16,802 bases of DNA from Treponema sp. Lineage in GTDB: Bacteria; Spirochaetota; Spirochaetia; Treponematales; Breznakiellaceae. A program made the translations under genes and the position numbers. Location of the stretch: contig JAISWN010000260.1 of NCBI GenBank assembly GCA_031271075.1, positions 1 through 16,802 of the forward strand, written 5' to 3'. Below the pieces are notes generated by a model. That model did not search any database and was not told the origin of the DNA. It saw only the letters and a list, made by a program, of their open reading frames with translations. Below, one piece after another: positions 6,679 to 13,210 of the stretch; the first letter of the stretch is position 1, and every line of letters begins with the position of its first letter.

Positions 6679-7134
6679 CTAAAAGATATCCAGTTCCCCG
6701 TTTTCAGGCCCTTCTTTGTCCTCATCCTCTTCGGAAGGGGGAAGGGTTCCTTCGTTTAGCAATTCCAAATTTTCCGGTTCGGTTTCCTGTTCCTGTTCCG
6801 CCTCCAGGGCAGGGCTGGGCCCGGCGGACGGCTCAGGCTCAGCGGGAACCGGCTCCCGAACCATCTTTTTGGGCTTTTTCCCTTCCGGGGAAAGGCTCCG
6901 TTCTATGGCGTCTTCGAACTGGTTAAGCCTGTCCAGGGCGGAGAGAACACCCTCCTCAATCCGGCTCTGATCCTCTTTGAACTGCCGGATCACAGCCTCC
7001 AGCTCGTCAATCCGCTTCCGGCAGGAATCAATTTCCCCCTGCAACTGGGCTTTTTCCCGGGAAACCCGTTCGACATACTCAATGGCCCGGATAACCTTCG
7101 ATTCCAGCAGTTTGACTTGCTCAAGGGTGTTCAT
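6679..7134 (-). CDS. Coiled-coil protein, ZapB-like, with acidic tail
   Basis: 151 residues. Positions 1–85 form a continuous heptad-rich coiled coil (VKLLESKVIRAIEYVERV, then LQGEIDSCRKRIDELEAVIRQF). Residues 90–151 are low-complexity, acidic and Pro/Glu-rich, ending in GELDIF. No signal peptide or membrane segment is present. The coiled coil and its position just before a ZapA-like domain suggest a ZapB-like cell-division protein, but coiled coils match many families, so homology is not proven. It starts one base after the rplT stop and ends eight bases before the ZapA::ManA gene, so it is co-transcribed with both. The charged tail suggests a partner-binding region. Confidence 0.75.
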   Translation of the reverse strand: MNTLEQVKLLESKVIRAIEYVERVSREKAQLQGEIDSCRKRIDELEAVIRQFKEDQSRIEEGVLSALDRLNQFEDAIERSLSPEGKKPKKMVREPVPAEPEPSAGPSPALEAEQEQETEPENLELLNEGTLPPSEEDEDKEGPENGELDIF

Positions 7135-7135
7135 C

Positions 7136-7495
7136 CTAAGCCCCCAAAGCTGTCTTCGCCTGGGCCACTACCGCCTTAAAAGCGGCCGCGTCTTCCACCG
7201 CAAGGTAGGCCAGGGCCTTCCGGTCTATCTTAACCCCCGCCTTGCTGAGCCCGTTCACCAGCCGGGAATAGGAGATCCCCTCCGCCCGGCAGGCGGCGTT
7301 GATCCGGATGATCCACAGCCGGCGGAAGTTCCCCTTCCGGTCCCGCCGATCCCGGTACGCGTAGAAAAGCGCCTTGGTAACCGCGTCTTTGGCGGTTTTA
7401 TAGTTTGAGTGTCTGCGGCCCCAGTAACCTTTGGCCTGTTTCAGTATCTTTTTACGATGGTTCTTCCGTTTAAGCCCATCTACCGCTCTTGGCAT
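7136..7495 (-). CDS. rplT: 50S ribosomal protein L20
   Basis: 119 residues, the normal length. The very basic N-terminus ([17 protein letters not shown]) and the block [20 protein letters not shown] are characteristic, as is [19 protein letters not shown]20 binds 23S rRNA early in large-subunit assembly and in several bacteria represses its own operon by binding the infC or rpmI leader. The start ATG 7495 has GAGGGGGA just upstream. It lies 12 bases after rpmI in the standard infC–rpmI–rplT order. Confidence 0.98.
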   Translation of the reverse strand: MPRAVDGLKRKNHRKKILKQAKGYWGRRHSNYKTAKDAVTKALFYAYRDRRDRKGNFRRLWIIRINAACRAEGISYSRLVNGLSKAGVKIDRKALAYLAVEDAAAFKAVVAQAKTALGA

Positions 7496-7507
7496 TTTAT
7501 CCCCCTC

Positions 7508-7708
7508 TTATCCGTAAGGTAACAGTTGTTTTTTAATAACCGAAACGTTATCCCTTGACAGAATACCCCCCCGGCGAAGATTCCGCTTCCGCTTGGCGGA
7601 CTTCTTGGTAAGAATATGACGGAGGTTCTGTTTCTTGTACTTAACTTTACCCGTTCCGGTAAAGGAATAACGCTTCGCGGCGCTCTTCTTGGTCTTCATC
7701 TTAGGCAT
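7508..7708 (-). CDS. rpmI: 50S ribosomal protein L35
   Basis: 66 residues, highly basic, with the usual N-terminus [20 protein letters not shown] and the [10 protein letters not shown] region near the end. It is a structural protein of the large subunit. ATG 7708 is preceded by GGAG seven bases upstream. It lies 38 bases after infC and 12 bases before rplT. Confidence 0.98.
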   Translation of the reverse strand: MPKMKTKKSAAKRYSFTGTGKVKYKKQNLRHILTKKSAKRKRNLRRGGILSRDNVSVIKKQLLPYG

Positions 7709-7746
7709 TTTGCCACTCCATGTTCCGCCCCTTAAGCGGGGCCTGT

Positions 7747-8265
7747 CTATTTTTTGGGCTTGGGGCTCAAGACCATGGACATGAACCGCCCTTCCATGAC
7801 CGGCGGTTTATCCATTACATAATCCCCTTCCACCCGGGCCAGCACATCCTTAAGGACGACCAAGCCCAATTCAGTGTGGGCAAGTTCCCGGCCGCGGAAA
7901 CGGACGGTTACCTTGACCTTGTTACCCTCTCCGAGGAATTCCCGCACATGCTTGGACTTGAAATCCAAATCATGGTCGTCAATCTTCGGCTGCATCCGGA
8001 TTTCCTTAAGCTTTAAAAGCTTCTGCTTTTTTTTGGAATCCCGGACCTTTTTTTCATTTTCAAATTTGTACTTGCCGTAATCCATGATCTTGACCACCGG
8101 CGGAACCGCCTGGGGAGCCACCTCCACCAGATCAAGACCCATGCTTCTGGCTATTTCGAGGGCTTCCGGAGTGCTGATGACACCCTGCCGTTCACCTTCT
8201 TCCCGGATTAAGCGTACTTCCCGCACCCGGATCTGCTCATTAATCCGTAAATCCTTATCCGACAA
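7747..8265 (-). CDS. infC: Translation initiation factor IF-3, TTG start
   Basis: 172 residues, normal for IF-3. It binds the 30S subunit, prevents premature 50S joining and checks start-codon pairing. The N-terminal domain ([16 protein letters not shown], then [21 protein letters not shown]) and C-terminal domain ([16 protein letters not shown], then [12 protein letters not shown]) are both complete. No in-frame ATG lies near the front. Translation starts at TTG 8265, with AGGAGG at 8275–8270 four bases before it. Use of a non-ATG initiator fits the family, where IF-3 often regulates itself through its own start codon. It is the first gene of a six-gene operon. Confidence 0.96.
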   Translation of the reverse strand: MSDKDLRINEQIRVREVRLIREEGERQGVISTPEALEIARSMGLDLVEVAPQAVPPVVKIMDYGKYKFENEKKVRDSKKKQKLLKLKEIRMQPKIDDHDLDFKSKHVREFLGEGNKVKVTVRFRGRELAHTELGLVVLKDVLARVEGDYVMDKPPVMEGRFMSMVLSPKPKK

Positions 8266-8278
8266 CTGCCCTCCTCAT
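8255..8278 (-). other. Possible 7-codon leader ORF overlapping infC start
   Basis: On the minus strand ATG 8278 opens a short frame (MRRAVVG, stop at 8257–8255) in another phase from infC. Its codons 2 and 3 (AGG AGG) are the infC ribosome-binding site, and its stop lies just past the infC TTG. No good ribosome-binding site precedes it. It could be chance. Confidence 0.2.
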
Positions 8279-8284
8279 ATAAAA

Positions 8285-8318
8285 GCCCATCCCGTGAAGA
8301 TTCTGGTTACAGATGGGT
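8285..8318 (-). promoter_or_regulatory. Possible leader hairpin of the infC operon
   Basis: GCCCATC (8285–8291) can pair with GATGGGT (8312–8318; six Watson–Crick pairs plus one G–T) across a 20-base loop in the 5' leader, between the predicted transcription start and the infC RBS. Leaders of this operon bind L20 in some bacteria. I cannot show an L20 site here. Confidence 0.35.
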
Positions 8319-8328
8319 GTATTGAAGT

Positions 8329-8358
8329 ATTATAGCGGGGGTTTACAGATTATGTCTA
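8329..8358 (-). promoter_or_regulatory. Promoter of infC operon, TAGACA-N18-TATAAT
   Basis: Read on the minus strand, TAGACA (8358–8353) is a 5/6 match to the -35 consensus and TATAAT (8334–8329) is a perfect -10, 18 bases apart. The predicted start near 8322 gives a leader of about 57 bases before infC. It is the clearest promoter in the window. Confidence 0.7.
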
Positions 8359-8410
8359 TATGGTGACCGGGGGAATTGAATGTTAGACCGAATAGTTACA
8401 CCGAATTGTA

Positions 8411-8439
8411 TTGAAAAAGGGTAACTGATGGACTATTTT
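8411..8439 (+). promoter_or_regulatory. Putative promoter, TTGAAA-N17-TATTTT
   Basis: TTGAAA (8411–8416) and TATTTT (8434–8439) are 17 bases apart, upstream of the lipoprotein gene at 8519. A further TATAGT lies at 8441–8446 and could be the true -10 with another -35. Moderate match only. Confidence 0.4.
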
Positions 8440-8453
8440 ATATAGTAAGCCGG

Positions 8454-8492
8454 GGTTTTACCCCTAGGTTTTACCCCTGGGTTTTACCCCTG
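8454..8492. repeat. Three tandem 13-bp repeats upstream of lipoprotein gene
   Basis: GGTTTTACCCCTA (8454–8466), then GGTTTTACCCCTG at 8467–8479 and 8480–8492. They lie in the predicted 5' leader between the promoter and the AAGGAGGG ribosome-binding site (about 8504–8511). Each GGGGT…ACCCC combination can also fold into a small hairpin. Protein-binding sites, an RNA regulatory element or slippage expansion are all possible. Confidence 0.8.
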
Positions 8493-8518
8493 TTTCCCAA
8501 TTTTAAGGAGGGAACTTT

Positions 8519-9265
8519 ATGAAGAATTGCCCTGGAAAAGATGGTTTCCGCCGGAGCCGGAACCTGTTTTTCGGAACCCTTTTGCTTGTCCTTGGCGCGG
8601 GCCTGCTCTTGGCCTCATGCTCGGATTTCTATTCCAGCACCTGGGGGGACGCTTTCGTTCGGGATCCCTCAAAGGTTAATGTAAACAGTTCAAACGTGTA
8701 CGAACTTTTGAAGGACGCCAACGGCGATACCAAGGCTTCGCGGGCCATCCTGGAAAAGCTGAAAGGGACGACCGATCCCAAGCTGCAGGCCGCCGCCGTT
8801 AAGGCCGCCAACCAGGCCGCCGGGTTAACGGGGCTTGTCCTCTCCAACCTGGACACCGTTACCGGGGCCAACGCGGATAATCCGGACTCTCTGAAAGGCT
8901 TGGCCTCGTCGGTTCTGGGGGAGGCGAAGAAAAACGACATCAAAGGCGTGGCGGATGGTATTGTCGAGACCCTGACGGTAACAACGGGGACCCCTCCCAA
9001 GTTTGAAGGCGATTTTGCCGACTCGGTCTCCACTTCCGATTTAACCCTGCTCCTGGTAACCATGATGATGGCAGAGGTAGAGGCCCAGGAGATAGAAGGG
9101 GACAATCCTTTTGACAAATACGCCGAGGACTGGGGAACTAAGAAGAAGATAGACGGAACAGGATTGAACGGTAATGAAAGGGTTATCGCCGCCATCGCAA
9201 ACGAGGTGAAAGATCGGCCCGATAGTAACTTGGGGAAAATGCTCAAAGAACTGGTTGGCGAGTGA
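8519..9265 (+). CDS. Lipoprotein of unknown function
   Basis: 248 residues. A lipoprotein signal is clear: basic start (RRSRN), hydrophobic segment LFFGTLLLVLGAGLL, and the lipobox L-A-S-C with C34 as the lipidated residue. The mature part is hydrophilic and mostly helical in character, with alanine-rich stretches (LQAAAVKAANQAAGLTG) and no domain I can name. Start ATG 8519 follows AAGGAGGG. The next gene, an outer-membrane-barrel protein, starts 16 bases after its stop, so the two probably form an operon; a lipoprotein partner helping or binding the barrel is a reasonable but unproven reading. Confidence 0.85.
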   Translation: MKNCPGKDGFRRSRNLFFGTLLLVLGAGLLLASCSDFYSSTWGDAFVRDPSKVNVNSSNVYELLKDANGDTKASRAILEKLKGTTDPKLQAAAVKAANQAAGLTGLVLSNLDTVTGANADNPDSLKGLASSVLGEAKKNDIKGVADGIVETLTVTTGTPPKFEGDFADSVSTSDLTLLLVTMMMAEVEAQEIEGDNPFDKYAEDWGTKKKIDGTGLNGNERVIAAIANEVKDRPDSNLGKMLKELVGE

Positions 9266-9281
9266 TAATTAAGGAAAACCC

Positions 9282-10520
9282 ATGAAAAAGATAATCATCC
9301 TGCTGTTTGTTTTTGTCTGCCTCTCGGCCTCCGCCTTTGGGGAGGATATGGCCCCCCTGACCGTTACTTCCACCCGGAACGCCGGCCGGGGCGGCCCCCA
9401 CGTGGCCTATACCGACGACGTATACGCCCTTTTCGTGAACCCCGCGGCCCTGCAGAAGGCAAACCAGTGGAGTTTCTTCGAGTTGTCCCCGGCCTTTATC
9501 GGCCCCCTCTTCAATATAGCCGATATTGTTAACTCGGACGATCCGGGGGTGGAGCTGGGCAAACTCGCCAGCGACCAGAAGGGCAAGATCCCCCTGGGTC
9601 TTGAACTGCGGGGGCCCCTGTCCTTCGCCTACACGGCAAACGGCCTGGGCTTCGGCGTCTGGGACCGGGTATCCGTGGATGCCCGGATTATAGGCGTGGA
9701 TATTGAAGCCACCGTTACGGCGGATTTCATTCTGAATTACGGGATGTCTTTCCGGGTGCTGGATCTGTCCTGCCACCAGCTTGACGCCGGTTTTGTGGTA
9801 AAACCCTTCCTGCGCGGGCTGGCCTATAAGGAAATGAATGGGCTGGAACTGGTCAATAATTCGGATATCCTGATGGAAGATTTTACGGTGCCCATTATCA
9901 TGGGGCTGGGCTTTGATCTGGGTTTTATGTACCGGTTCTACGAGGACCTTGCCTTTGGCCTGACGGTAGACGATGTGTTCACCGGGGGCGGCACGGTAGG
10001 TTCGGCCATGGGTTCCGCGCCGGACACCTTCTACCGGGTTCCCACAAGCCTGAACCTGGGCCTTGCCTATACCCTAAAGCTGGGCCGGGTATGGAAGGGG
10101 GCTCCTCCCCTGCTGCAATCCGCCTATGCGGCCTTTATGTTTGACTGGCATAATCTGACCGACGCTTTCCAGTCCTCCGATGACTACACCAAGCGGAACG
10201 CCAGCCTCGACTTGGGCCTTGGCTTGGAACTGGGCTTCTTCAATTTCGTGAAAATCCGCATGGGGCTCAACGAAATGCTCCCCGCTTTTGGCATCGGCCT
10301 TGAGCCCGGCCCCTTCCAGTTTAACTTTGCCGTGTACGGCAAAGAACTGGGGAAAGAACCGGGCCGTTTTTCCACCTACGTCTACGATTTCAGCATAGCC
10401 ATCCGCCCCGGCGCGAAAAAACAGAAATGGCCCTGGACCCGCCGCGCCCTGGGGAACCTTGCCCTGGAAAAGGCCGGGGTATTGGAACCCGGCAGCGACA
10501 GCCGCGAAGGGGAAGATTAA
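9282..10520 (+). CDS. Predicted outer-membrane beta-barrel protein
   Basis: 412 residues with a Sec signal peptide (KKIIILLFVFVCLSASAFG, cleavage near residue 20). The mature protein alternates polar and hydrophobic residues and ends strands with aromatics (LNLGLAYTLKLGRVW, FQFNFAVYGKEL, YVYDFSIAIRP), as in an outer-membrane barrel. The N-terminal DDVYALFVNPAAL (45–57) resembles the NPA(A/S) plug-region motif of FadL/PorV-like and treponemal UPF0164 proteins; membership is likely but unproven. The C-terminus carries about 25 extra charged residues instead of ending on a terminal aromatic. RBS AAGGA precedes ATG 9282. Paired with the lipoprotein 16 bases upstream; convergent with aroA, whose stop is 45 bases away. 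No clear terminator is seen between them. Confidence 0.8.
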   Translation: MKKIIILLFVFVCLSASAFGEDMAPLTVTSTRNAGRGGPHVAYTDDVYALFVNPAALQKANQWSFFELSPAFIGPLFNIADIVNSDDPGVELGKLASDQKGKIPLGLELRGPLSFAYTANGLGFGVWDRVSVDARIIGVDIEATVTADFILNYGMSFRVLDLSCHQLDAGFVVKPFLRGLAYKEMNGLELVNNSDILMEDFTVPIIMGLGFDLGFMYRFYEDLAFGLTVDDVFTGGGTVGSAMGSAPDTFYRVPTSLNLGLAYTLKLGRVWKGAPPLLQSAYAAFMFDWHNLTDAFQSSDDYTKRNASLDLGLGLELGFFNFVKIRMGLNEMLPAFGIGLEPGPFQFNFAVYGKELGKEPGRFSTYVYDFSIAIRPGAKKQKWPWTRRALGNLALEKAGVLEPGSDSREGED

Positions 10521-10565
10521 CAGGTCCGGTTTTGGCCTACGATTGTAAGCGAAGGGTTAATTCCC

Positions 10566-11906
10566 TCATTCTCCTTTCGGAAGGGCCCCTATCAGTTCCA
10601 GGAATCCCGGATAGGTAACCGCCGCGCTTTCTGCGCCCCTAATCTCCACCGGCCCCGCCGCGCCCAGGGCCGCGGCGGCAAGGGCCATGACGATCCGGTG
10701 ATCCCCGTGTCCCTCAACGTTGCCGCCCCGCGGCGGCCCCGCGGCCCCGCCGTGGATCACCAGGCCGTCGGGGCGCTGGGTAACTTTTACGCCCAGCTTG
10801 CCCAGTTCCGCCGCCATCACGGCGATACGGTCTGTCTCCTTGATCCGGGCGTGGGCCGCGTTAACCAGGGAGGTGTCTCCTTGGGCGAAGGCGGCGACCG
10901 CGGCGCAGGCGGGGAGCATGTCCGGGGTACTGTTAAGGTCGAATTCGCCGCCCCGGAGGGTTCCGTTCCGGGACACGGTGAGGGCCGGAACAGACGGGTT
11001 CCAGCTTACCTGGCAGCCCATCTTTGCAAGGAAATCGAAGAAAGCCTTGTCCCCCTGAGTGTCCCCCGGATCCAGGCCCAGCAGGGTAAGCGGCCCGCCG
11101 CCGATCGCCGCCGCTGCCGCGGGGAAGGCGGCGGAGGAAAAGTCCCCCGGCACGGGGCCCTTCACGGGCCGGTAGGACGCGCCGCCGGGCACACGGAACC
11201 AGGAGAGATCCTCCTTTTTTTCGTAGGGGATCCCCTGGGCGTCGAGGTAGGCAAGGGTCATCCCGATGTAGGGTTTTTCGTTGAGCAGGGGAACGTCGAT
11301 CCCGGTCAGCGTCCCGGCGGGGGCCAGGGGGGCGGCCAGCAGCAAAGCGGAAAGGTACTGGCTGGTGGGGCAGGGGATGCTTACCCGTCCGCCCTTCCAG
11401 GGGCCCCGGACAAGGGCGGGAACGCAGCCTCCCGGGGCGGCTTCCACCTGGGCCCCCAAAGCCGAAAGGGCCTCCAGCAGCGGCCCCGCGCCGCGCCGCC
11501 GTATCTGGCCGTCCCCGTCAAAGCGTACCGGCACGGAGCCCAGGGCGGCGGCGGCCAAAAACAGAAAGAGGGTGGTCCCCGAGTTGCCCACGTCGATACT
11601 GATACTCCCGTTTCCGCCCCGCCGCTGAAAGGCCCCGCCTTTCACGATCCAGCGGACAAGTTTTTTCCCCTCCCCGTCCGCCGGGTTGGGGCAGGAAGGA
11701 TCCCCGGCCCAATGTTCCTCAATTACCGCGCCCAGGGCCCGGCAGGCCGCCGCGCAGGAACGGGCGTCCAGGGAATCCAGGGGATAATCAATCTCCGAAA
11801 CCCCATCTCCCAGGGAGGCGATGAGCAGCCGCCTTATGGTATGGGACTTGGACGCGGGTATCCTGACCGTGCCGGTAAACCGGCGGGGTTCAACTAGTAC
11901 ATTCAC
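10566..11906 (-). CDS. aroA: 3-phosphoshikimate 1-carboxyvinyltransferase (EPSP synthase)
   Basis: Joins shikimate-3-phosphate and phosphoenolpyruvate to give EPSP, step six of the shikimate pathway. I place the start at GTG 11906 (446 residues): AAAGGAG lies six bases upstream, and the GTG overlaps the TGA of the preceding gene as GTGA. An ATG at 11927 would add seven residues (MGSKELP) but encode the RBS itself. Numbered from GTG, key features are PASKSHT (17–23), GNSGTT (107–112), GDGQIRRRG, CPTSQYLSA, the TPDMLP aspartate, RIKETDRI and HGDHRIVMA. Two positions differ from the usual pattern: the residue after NSGTTL is F114 where an arginine is common, and the terminal motif is AVTYPGF rather than the AKTFP of E. 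coli, though that lysine is not universal. Probably an active enzyme. Confidence 0.96.
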   Translation of the reverse strand: MNVLVEPRRFTGTVRIPASKSHTIRRLLIASLGDGVSEIDYPLDSLDARSCAAACRALGAVIEEHWAGDPSCPNPADGEGKKLVRWIVKGGAFQRRGGNGSISIDVGNSGTTLFLFLAAAALGSVPVRFDGDGQIRRRGAGPLLEALSALGAQVEAAPGGCVPALVRGPWKGGRVSIPCPTSQYLSALLLAAPLAPAGTLTGIDVPLLNEKPYIGMTLAYLDAQGIPYEKKEDLSWFRVPGGASYRPVKGPVPGDFSSAAFPAAAAAIGGGPLTLLGLDPGDTQGDKAFFDFLAKMGCQVSWNPSVPALTVSRNGTLRGGEFDLNSTPDMLPACAAVAAFAQGDTSLVNAAHARIKETDRIAVMAAELGKLGVKVTQRPDGLVIHGGAAGPPRGGNVEGHGDHRIVMALAAAALGAAGPVEIRGAESAAVTYPGFLELIGALPKGE

Positions 11907-13210
11907 CGGAAGCTCCTTTGATCCCATCCCCGCTGTACCGCCAAAGCGGTTTCGGCGGCGCCGCGGTTTTCCCTGAACATCAGTTCCAGTTCCCGGCGCA
12001 GCGCATCTTCCAGGGCCGCCTCTCCGGGAAAATCTAAAAGCTCCCGCACCAGATCGGCCCCCTCGTACATGTCCCAGATTTTGGAGTAAAGGGGATCCTC
12101 CGGCCTTACCGAAGCGGTCTCGCTGTGCCCCGGTACGGTTTTAAGCTGTTCCGTGAGCATGGGGCCTTTTTCCTTAAAGAAAATGAGGAGATCCCAAGCC
12201 GCCTCCCGGCCGGCGCTTTCCCGGAAAATGGCTCCGTACCAGACCGACAGGCCGAAGACCGGCTTTCCCGGATTATCCTCCGGCTCGGGGATCCGGGTAA
12301 CCCCAAAGCGGTCTCCCATCTTTTCCCTTACCCTGGGGATATCCCGAACAGAGCCGATCAGCATAGCTATCTTCCCCTGGGTGAATTCGCCGATTCTCTG
12401 TTCGCCGGTTTTTTCAAAACTGCCTGGGGCGAGGAGGCTTTCCTTTTCAAGAAGGGCGAGAAAGTCCAGCGTCCTATTCAGCGCCCTGCCGTTGAAGTCA
12501 AGCGCGCCGTCCCGGGTCAGGAAGATCCCCGATGCCCATATCCACGACAGGACATCCCGGTATATCCCCCGGCTGTCATCCGGACTCAGCCCCAGGGCGC
12601 CGGCATAGACGCCGGCGTTTCCCTTTCTGTCCCGAAGGGTCCGGGCGTATCGCAGGTAATCCGCCATGGTTCCCGGCGGCCGGTCGAAACCAGCCTCTTT
12701 CAGCAGATCGATATTGTAAAACAGCAGATCTATCGAGGCGTTCAGGGGAAGGGCCCAAGGCGCCGGGGGGGAATCGGATGGAAGGGCCCAAGTCGCCGGG
12801 GAGGAATCGGATGAAAGGTAATCTTCCAGGGAGAGGAGGTCCTGGCCCTTGATAAAATCCCGGAGATACCGGCCGTCGAGGATAAGGATGTCCCCGGCGG
12901 CCGTCTTGTCCGCCCCATCGGGATGCCGGTTCAACAGTTCTTCAAAACTTCGTGTTTCCGTGCTTATACGCAGTTTCGGGTGGAGTTTGGCGTATTCCCC
13001 GATCAGGGGCGCAAAATCGTCCCCGTCCAGGCCGCTTTCCCGCTGGATGCTGATAAGCAGTTCCTCTTTTTCCGGTTTTTTTTCCCCGGAGCCGGAGCAG
13101 CGGATAATCAAAAAGGCCGGCAGTACAAGTAATACCAGGAGTTTGTGGGACTTATAAAAAAACCTACAAGTCCCACAGGCTTCTAGCTTGCTCATCTTTT
13201 TTGTGGCCAT
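11903..13210 (-). CDS. Family 1 extracellular solute-binding lipoprotein
   Basis: 435 residues resembling ABC-importer solute-binding proteins of the sugar/oligosaccharide type (family 1): LLISIQRESGLDGDDFAPLIGEY near the front, ALPLNASIDLLFYNIDLLKEAG as the interdomain strand, the GKIAMLIGS region, and VFGLSVWYGAIF. The hydrophobic core LLVLLVLPAFLII precedes C38, but residue 37 is arginine, a poor lipobox. The n-region is unusually long because residues 12–23 are encoded by an inverted repeat (see 13144–13177). Residues 134–155 hold a duplicated SDSxPAxWALP unit. The start overlaps the aroK stop by one base (TAATG) and its stop overlaps the aroA start by four (GTGA). No permease or ATPase gene lies nearby, so its transporter, if any, is elsewhere. 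Ligand unknown. Confidence 0.85.
   Translation of the reverse strand: MATKKMSKLEACGTCRFFYKSHKLLVLLVLPAFLIIRCSGSGEKKPEKEELLISIQRESGLDGDDFAPLIGEYAKLHPKLRISTETRSFEELLNRHPDGADKTAAGDILILDGRYLRDFIKGQDLLSLEDYLSSDSSPATWALPSDSPPAPWALPLNASIDLLFYNIDLLKEAGFDRPPGTMADYLRYARTLRDRKGNAGVYAGALGLSPDDSRGIYRDVLSWIWASGIFLTRDGALDFNGRALNRTLDFLALLEKESLLAPGSFEKTGEQRIGEFTQGKIAMLIGSVRDIPRVREKMGDRFGVTRIPEPEDNPGKPVFGLSVWYGAIFRESAGREAAWDLLIFFKEKGPMLTEQLKTVPGHSETASVRPEDPLYSKIWDMYEGADLVRELLDFPGEAALEDALRRELELMFRENRGAAETALAVQRGWDQRSFR
12748..12813. repeat. 33-bp tandem duplication inside the binding-protein gene
   Basis: Two units, 12748–12780 and 12781–12813, differ at two bases and each start with GAAGGGCCCAAG. They keep the frame and encode the repeated 11-residue unit SDSxPAxWALP. 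Confidence 0.85.
13144..13177. repeat. Inverted repeat inside the lipoprotein signal region
   Basis: Arms TGTGGGACTT (13144–13153) and AAGTCCCACA (13168–13177) are perfect over 10 bp and flank a 14-base A/T-rich loop. The element lies in frame within the solute-binding lipoprotein gene, coding residues 12–23 just before the hydrophobic core. It looks like an inserted palindromic repeat rather than original signal-peptide sequence. It shares the core GGACTT/AAGTCC with the palindrome at 16753–16768. Confidence 0.75.

Noticed and set aside
10521-10565. Terminator between the barrel gene and aroA
   Set aside because: Only very short pairings (about 4 bp) are possible and there is no T-run.
10698-11897. 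Long open frame (399 codons) on the plus strand opposite aroA
   Set aside because: It is an antisense shadow of a G+C-rich gene. The minus strand carries all EPSP synthase motifs, and the shadow product is Gly/Arg/Pro-rich without recognisable domains.
11904-11927. ATG 11927 as aroA start
   Set aside because: The AAAGGAG site lies inside that extension and is correctly spaced for GTG 11906, which overlaps the upstream stop as GTGA.
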